Shown here: piece by piece, positions 1-4,541 of the stretch
Position numbering within the stretch: the first letter of the stretch is position 1
How the letters are laid out: each line of letters starts with the position of its first letter
Assembly: GCA_903861055.1 (NCBI GenBank)
Contig: CAIOSU010000366.1
Coordinates: forward strand, 1 to 6,005
Length of the DNA: 6,005 nt
Source: an uncultured bacterium
GTDB taxonomy: Bacteria; Bacteroidota; Bacteroidia; Chitinophagales; CAIOSU01
Direction of reading: 5' to 3'
Position numbers and translations under genes: made by a program
The notes under the pieces: model-generated
Database searches by the model: none
What the model was told of the DNA's origin: nothing
The model's input: only the letters and a program-made list of their open reading frames with translations

Positions 1-1
1 A

Positions 2-274
2 GCAGAGGTTGAGCAACAACAAAACTTTCCAGTAAAAATCTATCCTAACCCTGCCGCCGGTAATTGGCAAATTGAGATGGAAAGCGCTATTGAAGGTGTG
101 CCCGTTGAAATATTGGTTTATGATGTGTTAGGTAAAGAAATATACCGGACTACTTCAATTCTATCGGGCACTAGCAAGGTGTTGCAGTTAAACGTTGATG
201 TGATTAGTGGTGTTTACTTTTGCCGCATCCAACAGGGTAAATATAGCACAGTACACCGCCTGTTGGCCCAGTAA
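2..274 (+). CDS. 3' end of a T9SS-exported protein (type A sorting domain)
   Basis: The gene enters from the left edge in frame 2, and only its last 90 residues are present. They read as a type A C-terminal sorting domain of the type IX secretion system. The signature KIYPNPAAG (residues 12-20) is followed by beta-strand-like stretches including VEILVYDVLGKEIY, then SGVYFCRIQQGK and a short basic/hydrophobic end, HRLLAQ. In this family the domain directs a Sec-exported protein through the outer-membrane T9SS translocon and is normally cleaved when the cargo is attached to the surface or released. The catalytic or binding part lies outside the window, so the cargo's function is unknown. A TAA ends the frame and a TAG follows immediately. 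The last strand has Cys where the family usually has a hydrophobic residue; this is a minor variation. The domain call is secure; the cargo identity is not knowable here. Confidence 0.9.
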   Translation, partial: AEVEQQQNFPVKIYPNPAAGNWQIEMESAIEGVPVEILVYDVLGKEIYRTTSILSGTSKVLQLNVDVISGVYFCRIQQGKYSTVHRLLAQ

Positions 275-310
275 TAGCTAAGAGTAAATGGTATTAAATA
301 CCTATTTAGT

Positions 311-388
311 CAAGTGCTGGTAAAGGTGTAAGTAAGTTCTCCAAGCCTGGTAAGAAATAATGCCAGATCCAAACTGGCAAGTAAGTTC
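311..388 (+). repeat. Imperfect short direct repeats (CTGGYAA and AAGTAAGTTC)
   Basis: CTGGTAA occurs at 317-323 and 347-353, and CTGGCAA at 374-380. Each is preceded by a CAA-containing stretch, giving units about 30 and 27 nt apart. The 10-mer AAGTAAGTTC occurs twice, at 330-339 and 379-388, exactly 49 nt apart. The CCAG at 363-366 can pair with either of the two nearer CTGG copies, so alternative hairpins are possible. The repeats could be protein-binding sites or the residue of a small duplication. No function is assigned. Confidence 0.4.
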
Positions 389-406
389 GGAGTAAGGTTA
401 AGAGCA

Positions 407-435
407 ATTCAAATGGTTGCGCTGGCTATTTGAAT
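407..435 (+). other. Stem-loop, 12-bp stem with G-U pairs
   Basis: ATTCAAAT (407-414) is perfectly complementary to ATTTGAAT (428-435). The stem can extend inward by four more pairs (one G-C and three G-U), leaving a 5-nt loop at 419-423. No T-run follows, so it is not a classical terminator. The G-U pairs are stable only as RNA on the + strand, which suggests a transcript rather than a DNA operator. Confidence 0.45.
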
Positions 436-485
436 ATTACAGCCATAAGTATATCTCCAAACAGATAGTCTGTACTACCTAGTAT

Positions 486-504
486 TGGGTATTTAATATA
501 CCCA
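486..504. promoter_or_regulatory. 19-bp palindrome, candidate operator or hairpin
   Basis: The sequence is TGGGTAT-TTAAT-ATACCCA, with perfect 7-bp arms and an AT-rich 5-nt centre. This size and shape suit the binding site of a dimeric helix-turn-helix protein. The shorter palindrome at 290-302 (GGTAT-TAA-ATACC) shares the GGTAT/ATACC arms with a different spacer length. It lies 109 nt upstream of a LuxR-type regulator gene, so autoregulation is one possibility. It could instead be a short RNA hairpin stacked on the one that follows directly. Confidence 0.4.
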
Positions 505-531
505 TCAGCTTGTATAAAAGAAACGAGCTGA
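505..531 (+). other. Stem-loop, 9-bp stem
   Basis: TCAGCTTGT (505-513) pairs with ACGAGCTGA (523-531), with one G-U pair and a 9-nt A-rich loop. It abuts the palindrome ending at 504 with no gap, so the two helices could stack coaxially in RNA. No T-run follows. Confidence 0.4.
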
Positions 532-573
532 GCTACCTACATTTATTTAATTATTGAAATTGAGGTAACTAAA

Positions 574-612
574 CATGCTCTCGCAAATATGGAGCATGGT
601 TGCACCATGTAG
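574..612 (+). promoter_or_regulatory. Translational leader: two exclusive hairpins and a mini-ORF
   Basis: CATGCTC (574-580) can pair with GAGCATG (592-598), and CATGGT (595-600) can pair with ACCATG (604-609) across a 3-nt loop. The two hairpins share bases 595-598, so they cannot form together. The second ends three bases before the ATG at 613. A 7-codon mini-ORF (ATG at 589, stop TAG at 610-612) ends directly against that ATG. A second short frame, 575-664 (29 codons), begins 9 nt after a GAGG at 562-565 and overlaps the regulator gene out of frame. The start at 613 has no good Shine-Dalgarno of its own. Control by reinitiation or by hairpin switching is inferred only. Confidence 0.35.
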
Positions 613-897
613 ATGTTGGAAAAAGCACAAAATATGTTTCAAAACCCAGCCGAAATATCATTAAAACATCTATTGACCCGTCGCGAAATAGAAGTATTGA
701 AGCTAATTGTGGCCGAGAAAACCTCATCTGAAATAGCCGAAGAATTATCGATAAGTATACGCACGGTAGAAACCCACAGGAAAAATATATCGACTAAAAC
801 CAAGGTGCGAAACCCAATTGGTTTGGTAAAATATGCTATTCAATCGGGTTTTATTGATGGGTATAGCTATAGGGCCAAAAAGTTTGTTTTGGTATAA
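613..897 (+). CDS. Stand-alone LuxR/GerE-type DNA-binding regulator, 94 aa
   Basis: This is a small transcription factor consisting almost entirely of a LuxR C-terminal helix-turn-helix domain (about residues 20-82). The family pattern is clear: LLTRREIEVLKLI, then SSEIAEELSIS and the recognition-helix region RTVETHRKN, ending LVKYAIQSGF. NarL/FixJ-family regulators usually run about 200-220 residues with an N-terminal receiver; here only about 19 residues precede the helix-turn-helix. The start is fixed, because an in-frame TAG lies immediately before this ATG, so no longer form exists. About 28 of 61 aligned domain residues match the regulator encoded at 1024-1659, counted by hand. A 12-residue tail (YSYRAKKFVLV region) follows the domain. 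It may bind DNA without phosphorylation control, or dimerise with its neighbour. The domain call is secure; the target genes are unknown. Confidence 0.85.
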   Translation: MLEKAQNMFQNPAEISLKHLLTRREIEVLKLIVAEKTSSEIAEELSISIRTVETHRKNISTKTKVRNPIGLVKYAIQSGFIDGYSYRAKKFVLV

Positions 898-998
898 ATG
901 ACCCTGGGTTTAGGTTACGAAATTATTCCGGAAATAGTACCAATGTAGCAGATGGTGTTGATTGCCATGGAATTTAACAAATAAAGCTGCTAAAGCCT

Positions 999-1006
999 TA
1001 TATTTG
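999..1006 (+). promoter_or_regulatory. Bacteroidota -7 promoter element (TATATTTG)
   Basis: This is an exact match to TAnnTTTG, the -7 consensus used by the Bacteroidota primary sigma factor. Its last base is the first base of a GTG (1006) that would otherwise allow a longer reading frame. Transcription starting a few bases downstream would exclude that GTG and favour ATG 1024. I see no clear TTTG -33 element at the expected distance. Confidence 0.55.
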
Positions 1007-1023
1007 TGTGTAAATATCCGCCC

Positions 1024-1659
1024 ATGCTTGTTTCGAAACCTATAAAGCTCATTATTGCCGATGGCAATTACTTAATTAGGCAAGGGCTGAGGCTTATTTT
1101 TCAAGGTAATAAGCAGTTTGAGTTAGTGGGCGAAACAGGCTCGTTCGAGTCTATTTTTGATTTGGTGCGCGAGCTTGATCCAGATGTAATCATTATTGGG
1201 CTGAATACACCAGGTGCCAGCGCCATGGATGTTATTGACCGTTTATTGCATACCTTCCCTAAGAAGAAAATATTAGTAATTGACACCATCGAGGATAAGC
1301 AAGAAACCATACAGATATTGCAAATGGGCGTGCATGGTTATATTCTTCGCGAATGCGACGGAGAAGAAATTATGGAGGCTATAAGGGCAATTACATCCAA
1401 CAAAAACTTTTTCTGTAGCAATGTACTTCAGTTTAATAAAGATGTTGCAGGTGGTGTGCAAGGCCGGCTGAGTATGCGCGAAGTTGAAATTTTAAAGCTA
1501 ATTGCAGAAGGGCTTACCAATAACGAAATAGCCGAAAAGATTTTCTTGAGCGCTCATACAGTAGCCACGCACCGAAAAAACTTAATGAAAAAGTTTCAGG
1601 CCAAAAATAACGTCGATTTAGTAATCAGTGCCATTAAGGAGAGTATCATAGTGCCATAA
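1024..1659 (+). CDS. LuxR-type response-regulator-like protein with degenerate receiver, 211 aa
   Basis: The protein has NarL/FixJ architecture: a receiver-like fold at about residues 6-122, a linker, and a LuxR helix-turn-helix at about 148-211 (LSMREVEILKLI, NNEIAEKIFLS, HTVATHRKN). The length is normal for the family. By motif alignment several receiver positions are changed. The acidic pair is D13-G14, the phospho-acceptor site is G59 (in PDVIIIGLNTPG), the conserved Thr/Ser is D87 (KILVIDT) and the conserved Lys is R109 (GYILRE). Aspartyl phosphorylation by the normal mechanism is therefore unlikely, and this is best called a pseudo-receiver regulator. The GTG at 1006 would add six residues (MCKYPP), but it overlaps the -7 promoter element, so ATG 1024 is preferred. 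It lies 126 nt after the stand-alone helix-turn-helix gene. Its targets are unknown; the operon starting at 1804 is a candidate by position. Confidence 0.88.
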   Translation: MLVSKPIKLIIADGNYLIRQGLRLIFQGNKQFELVGETGSFESIFDLVRELDPDVIIIGLNTPGASAMDVIDRLLHTFPKKKILVIDTIEDKQETIQILQMGVHGYILRECDGEEIMEAIRAITSNKNFFCSNVLQFNKDVAGGVQGRLSMREVEILKLIAEGLTNNEIAEKIFLSAHTVATHRKNLMKKFQAKNNVDLVISAIKESIIVP

Positions 1660-1736
1660 TTAATAGTTGCACTCCACTAAGCTGATTCAATAATATCCCC
1701 TTCTTTTCCGTTTCAATAGTGTTCTGTTTGCAGTTT

Positions 1737-1768
1737 ACTGTCAATAGGCTATAGACAGTGGCCTATAG
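1737..1768. promoter_or_regulatory. Nested inverted repeats upstream of the vWA gene, candidate operator
   Basis: ACTGTC (1737-1742) is complementary to GACAGT (1754-1759), and ATAGGC (1744-1749) is complementary to GCCTAT (1761-1766). The two pairs interlock. CTATAG is also repeated at 1749-1754 and 1763-1768, 14 nt apart, and again at 1820-1825 inside the gene. The cluster ends 11 nt before the -7 element at 1780, so it covers the place where a -33 box would be; no TTTG box is evident there. This fits an activator or repressor site but is only positional evidence. Confidence 0.4.
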
Positions 1769-1779
1769 AATATCAAAAC

Positions 1780-1798
1780 TAAATTTGGCATAACTTTG
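1780..1798 (+). promoter_or_regulatory. Two tandem -7 elements (TAAATTTG, TAACTTTG)
   Basis: TAAATTTG (1780-1787) and TAACTTTG (1791-1798) both match TAnnTTTG exactly, 11 nt apart. The second ends only 5 nt before ATG 1804. If it is used, the transcript would be leaderless or nearly so at 1804, or would carry a leader of roughly 8 nt to the alternative ATG at 1813. Use of the upstream copy would give a leader of about 10-15 nt to ATG 1804. Confidence 0.6.
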
Positions 1799-1803
1799 GC
1801 TAT

Positions 1804-3285
1804 ATGAGCGTTATGAAAGCTATAGGCATTTGGGTACTGGCGGCTTTGCCATTCATGTTGTTCGGGCAAAAGGTCGACCGCAAACTACACGACTTTGGCA
1901 TCGTTGAGCAATGGAACAACCCAACTGCTACTTTTGTAGTAACTAATAATACCAAGGCCGATTTTGTATTTTTGCCTACCTTCCCTGCTAAAGATGTGCT
2001 AGTGCAATTGCCACAAGGCGCCATTAAGCCAGGTGTAAGTGCCGAAATAACCATACAATACTTTACCGAAAAGAAAGGCAGCTTTAATCGTACGGTCAGC
2101 CTATACACCAGCAACACCGGCAGCACCCTCGATTTTACCGTAAAAGGCGACATACGTTCCTTTGCCAGCGGTGCGCTTACTGCTTGCCCAACGGTTGGCC
2201 CAAAAAGCGATGAGGATAAGATGTACAGCCAAGAGTTTCAAGTAATTGACTCAATAACACGGGAGCCTATAAATGATGCCTTGGTAAAGTTGGAGTCGGT
2301 TGATGTGAATACCATACAAGACCGAACGGCTAAAAATGGTGTGGTAATTACGCGAGTGTTTGTAGGCTATTATGAAGTAGCAGTAACTGCCCTTGGTTAT
2401 GAACCCTATTACGTGCGTGGCAACTTGGCCCCACACCAAGGGCGCATTGTATTTGAAATGGTGAAAGTGATTAATGAAGAGCCCATTTTGGCTTATGTGC
2501 CCGAGCCAACCATAGCTCCAAAACCCACACCAAAGCCAAACCCAACCCCTATAGCGGAGCCGGTGCCCGTTGAAGAAGAGCCTTGGATAATTGAGCCGGA
2601 CGATATGGTGGAGGAAGAACCCAATAATTTGCCCGACCCTACTCCCAAACCACAGCCCGAGCCTGTGCAAGTACCTGTAAATACCACAACCCTTGGTAGC
2701 AGTGGCGACTTCAGTTTGAGTAAGTATAAGCCCAACAACATTGTATTTGTACTCGATGTTTCGTCCTCTATGCGGGGGCCAAACAAGCTGGCTAAACTTA
2801 AGGAAAGCATGAAAGAACTGGTAGCCATGTTGCGCGAGGTAGATTACGTTACCGTCATCAGTTTTAGCCGTGAGGCACAGGTGTATATACCCACAACCAA
2901 AGCAAGCCAGAAGCAGTACATATATGATATGATTGATAGCCTAACCCCATACAGTTATACTAACGGAACTAAAGGCATCATGATGGGCTACGATTTGGCT
3001 TTGCAGAACTTTATACCTGAGGGCAACAACCAAATGATCATATCAACTGACGGTGAATTTAACAACCCATTGTTTGATGCCAATGTGCTGCTTGAAGACA
3101 TAAAGAAGCACACCAATAGGGGCATTATTTTATCGGTAGTGGGTTTTGGCGATATACCTGAAGGTAAGAAGCTGATGCGCAAAATGGCGCATAGCGGCAA
3201 CGGTAACTATATCCATTTTGCTGAGGGCGATATGCGCAAGGCGTTGGTTGAGGAAATCCAAGCGCAGAGTTTGGTTACTCCTTAA
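1804..3285 (+). CDS. Exported multidomain protein: DUF1573-like, CarboxypepD_reg-like, vWA
   Basis: The N-terminus is a Sec signal peptide (hydrophobic core IGIWVLAALPFMLF, probable cleavage near G21/Q22) without a lipobox. A DUF1573-like Ig domain follows (about 28-116, starting HDFGIVEQWNNPTATFVV), then a carboxypeptidase-regulatory-like beta domain (about 143-222), a Pro-rich spacer (about 231-292) and a vWA domain (about 311-490). The MIDAS metal site looks intact: D318/S320/S322 (DVSSS), T389 and D416 (STDGE). Such domains bind protein ligands through a divalent cation. There is no T9SS sorting domain or C-terminal membrane segment, so a periplasmic location is likely. The spacer alternates PKPTPK-type and Glu/Asp-rich blocks, resembling TonB spacers in composition only. 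The M54 lipoprotein gene follows after 18 nt. ATG 1813 is an alternative start that still gives a signal peptide. The ligand and role are unknown. Confidence 0.85.
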   Translation: MSVMKAIGIWVLAALPFMLFGQKVDRKLHDFGIVEQWNNPTATFVVTNNTKADFVFLPTFPAKDVLVQLPQGAIKPGVSAEITIQYFTEKKGSFNRTVSLYTSNTGSTLDFTVKGDIRSFASGALTACPTVGPKSDEDKMYSQEFQVIDSITREPINDALVKLESVDVNTIQDRTAKNGVVITRVFVGYYEVAVTALGYEPYYVRGNLAPHQGRIVFEMVKVINEEPILAYVPEPTIAPKPTPKPNPTPIAEPVPVEEEPWIIEPDDMVEEEPNNLPDPTPKPQPEPVQVPVNTTTLGSSGDFSLSKYKPNNIVFVLDVSSSMRGPNKLAKLKESMKELVAMLREVDYVTVISFSREAQVYIPTTKASQKQYIYDMIDSLTPYSYTNGTKGIMMGYDLALQNFIPEGNNQMIISTDGEFNNPLFDANVLLEDIKKHTNRGIILSVVGFGDIPEGKKLMRKMAHSGNGNYIHFAEGDMRKALVEEIQAQSLVTP

Positions 3286-3294
3286 ATAAATTTC

Positions 3295-3298
3295 GAGG
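3295..3298 (+). promoter_or_regulatory. Shine-Dalgarno-like GAGG
   Basis: GAGG lies 5 nt before ATG 3304 and 11 nt before the in-frame ATG 3310, so it supports 3304 as the start. It lies in the 18-nt gap after the vWA gene, where only a near-match to the -7 element (TAAATTTC, 3287-3294) is seen. This fits co-transcription. Confidence 0.5.
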
Positions 3299-3303
3299 TT
3301 ATT

Positions 3304-3930
3304 ATGCGAATGAAAGGGTTATTTGTAATTGTTATCACTGCAACCATATTGCTGGTTTCTGCGTGCAAACAAAAGGTGCCAGTAATAGCATTACAGCCAT
3401 TGGGAAGCATTTCGAAAAGCCAATTAGATTTGGTTAAAGCTGCGTTGGATAGTGTTTATGAAGTTAGGGTAGTAATTTTAGCACCTAAGCCCCCGTTTGA
3501 GGCTGCTTTTACCTCGTTCAAAGCACCACGTTATCGTGCGGATACTACTATTGCAATATTGCGAAGGGAAAAGTCCGATAGCGTGGATTACGTTATGGGA
3601 CTGACTAGCAAGGATGTTTGCATAACTAAATATGCGGCCGATGGTAGCATCAAAAAACCGGCAAGCAAGTATACCGATTTCGGCATTTTCGGGCTGGGTT
3701 ATAGGCCAGGTAGTGCTTGTGTCATTTCAACCTTTCGGTTGGGCGATTTTAATACGCCCCTCACAAAAAACCGATTGGCTAAGGTTTGTGTGCACGAGCT
3801 TGGCCATAACTTTGGCTTGCCGCATTGCCCCGACAAAAAATGTGTAATGACGGATGCGGTTGAGAGCATTGCAACGGTTGATAATGCGGAGCTAAGGTTA
3901 TGCGATAAGTGCAAAAGGAAATTGGATTAG
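3304..3930 (+). CDS. Archaemetzincin-like lipoprotein metalloprotease (family M54)
   Basis: This is a predicted zinc-dependent aminopeptidase/protease of the archaemetzincin family. The full family signature is present. HELGHNFGLPH (164-174) supplies three zinc ligands (H164, H168, H174) and the catalytic E165. C175, four residues, C180-V-M182, exactly 17 residues and C200-D-K-C203 follow, giving HExxHxxGxxHCx4CxMx17CxxC. The four Cys are the structural second zinc site known in this family. Upstream, DYVMGLTSKDV and the ISTFRL segment fit the family core. The N-terminus is a lipoprotein signal (hydrophobic run, then VSAC with C21), so the enzyme is membrane-anchored outside the cytoplasm; the well-known archaeal and animal members lack such an anchor. 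The GAGG spacing supports ATG 3304. The gene is 18 nt behind the vWA gene, so they are probably co-transcribed and may work together. The substrate is unknown. Confidence 0.9.
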   Translation: MRMKGLFVIVITATILLVSACKQKVPVIALQPLGSISKSQLDLVKAALDSVYEVRVVILAPKPPFEAAFTSFKAPRYRADTTIAILRREKSDSVDYVMGLTSKDVCITKYAADGSIKKPASKYTDFGIFGLGYRPGSACVISTFRLGDFNTPLTKNRLAKVCVHELGHNFGLPHCPDKKCVMTDAVESIATVDNAELRLCDKCKRKLD

Positions 3931-3951
3931 GCTTTAGCCGTACTATCTTTG
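3922..3951 (+). promoter_or_regulatory. Bacteroidota promoter (TTG ... TATCTTTG)
   Basis: TATCTTTG (3944-3951) is an exact TAnnTTTG -7 element. A TTG at 3922-3924, 19 nt upstream, fits a weak -33 box; it lies in the last codons of the protease gene. The -7 element ends 4 nt before ATG 3956, so the transcript would be leaderless or carry only a few bases. This marks the following gene as separately transcribed. Confidence 0.6.
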
Positions 3952-3955
3952 CCCA

Positions 3956-4420
3956 ATGTCAGAATCGATTTCAAACAAACAACAACTTCACGAACAATGC
4001 CTTACCATAGCTCTAGAGCAGGTATCTAACCTCAATGCCATCATGGCCGAGCTAAAGGATGCATTGGGCAGCGAGAGCAAGAGCACCGCTGGCGATAAGC
4101 ATGAAACGGGTCGCGCCATGATACAGTTAGAGCAGGAGCGTGCTGGCCACCAACTACGCCAGGCCGAAGAGTTGCTGCTATCTTTACAAGCTATAAACAC
4201 TTTGCTGCTCCCTGCCGAAACCATACAATTAGGTAGCTTAGCCATAACTGATAAGGGCAGCTTTTATATCTCTGTTGGGTTGGGTAAAATTACTTTGGAC
4301 AGTAAGCTCTACTATGCGGTATCTCCAACCGCACCAATTGCAGTTGCTTTGCTAGGCAAGCGGGTTGGCGATATAGTACCTTTTAATGCCCAAGAGTTGA
4401 TAGTGCAGGCCATCCAGTAA
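3956..4420 (+). CDS. GreA/GreB-like protein, 154 aa
   Basis: The N-terminal part (about 1-85) is helical and rich in Glu, Gln and Leu, consistent with a coiled coil. The C-terminal part (about 90-154) resembles the GreA/GreB FKBP-like domain: LGSLAITDKGSFYISVGLGK, then YYAVSPTAPIAVALLGKRVGD. GreA and GreB enter the RNA polymerase secondary channel and stimulate transcript cleavage through two acidic residues at the coiled-coil tip (GDLSEN in GreA). Here GDKHET (46-51) aligns, keeping Asp and Glu (D47, E50) with the same spacing. Close relatives in Bacteroidota are often labelled 3-oxoacyl-ACP synthase in databases; nothing in this sequence supports that enzyme, since there is no thiolase fold or active-site pattern. 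It starts 25 nt after the protease gene from its own promoter. The protein is close in length to GreA (about 158). RNA polymerase binding is inferred. Confidence 0.75.
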   Translation: MSESISNKQQLHEQCLTIALEQVSNLNAIMAELKDALGSESKSTAGDKHETGRAMIQLEQERAGHQLRQAEELLLSLQAINTLLLPAETIQLGSLAITDKGSFYISVGLGKITLDSKLYYAVSPTAPIAVALLGKRVGDIVPFNAQELIVQAIQ

Positions 4421-4541
4421 GTTTTTTAGTGGTTTTATTCCAATTTTGTGTACATGTACTATTTTTAGTGCTCCAATTATCTTCTTTTTCTAAATAGAAA
4501 CCATATATTAGCCCAGTACCTCATCAAAATTTGGGCAATAC

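Larger units (their letters stand above)
275..612. other. 338-nt gap rich in inverted repeats, no convincing gene
   Basis: All forward frames are interrupted by frequent stops and no translation resembles a known domain. In particular, I see no remnant of a receiver domain for the downstream regulator. The stretch holds many short perfect inverted repeats: 290-302 (GGTAT-TAA-ATACC), 361-379 (TGCCAG-7 nt-CTGGCA), 407-435, 461-473 (ACAGA-TAG-TCTGT), 486-504, 505-531, 574-598 and 595-609. None is followed by a T-run, so none looks like a standard intrinsic terminator. I found no exact TAnnTTTG promoter element here. It could be a structured 5' leader, a small RNA, or a cluster of operators for the adjacent regulators; the sequence alone does not decide. 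Confidence 0.6.

Noticed and set aside
214..221. TACTTTTG match to the -7 consensus
   Set aside because: It lies inside the conserved end of the T9SS domain (VYFCR codons), with no start codon nearby.
275..612. Possible decayed receiver domain upstream of the stand-alone helix-turn-helix
   Set aside because: Stops occur in every forward frame and no receiver motif is recognisable in any of them, so a broken full-length regulator is not supported.
926..933. TTCCGGAA palindrome between the two regulators
   Set aside because: An 8-bp perfect palindrome is expected often by chance, and nothing around it extends the symmetry.
1006..1023. GTG start that would lengthen the pseudo-receiver regulator by six residues
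   Set aside because: The GTG shares a base with an exact TATATTTG -7 element (999-1006), so it would lie upstream of the transcript start. ATG 1024 begins right at the receiver fold.
2251..2828. Minus-strand open frames inside the vWA gene
   Set aside because: Their Gly/Ser/Trp-rich translations are the antisense of the Pro-rich spacer codons. They show no domain and overlap a well-supported gene.
3632..3847. Alternative + frame inside the protease gene
   Set aside because: It overlaps the strongly conserved M54 core in another frame and has no family features.
4450..4466. GTACATGTAC palindrome followed by a T-run, as a terminator
   Set aside because: The 10-bp palindrome has no room for a loop beyond a 3-bp stem, so it is too weak for an intrinsic terminator.
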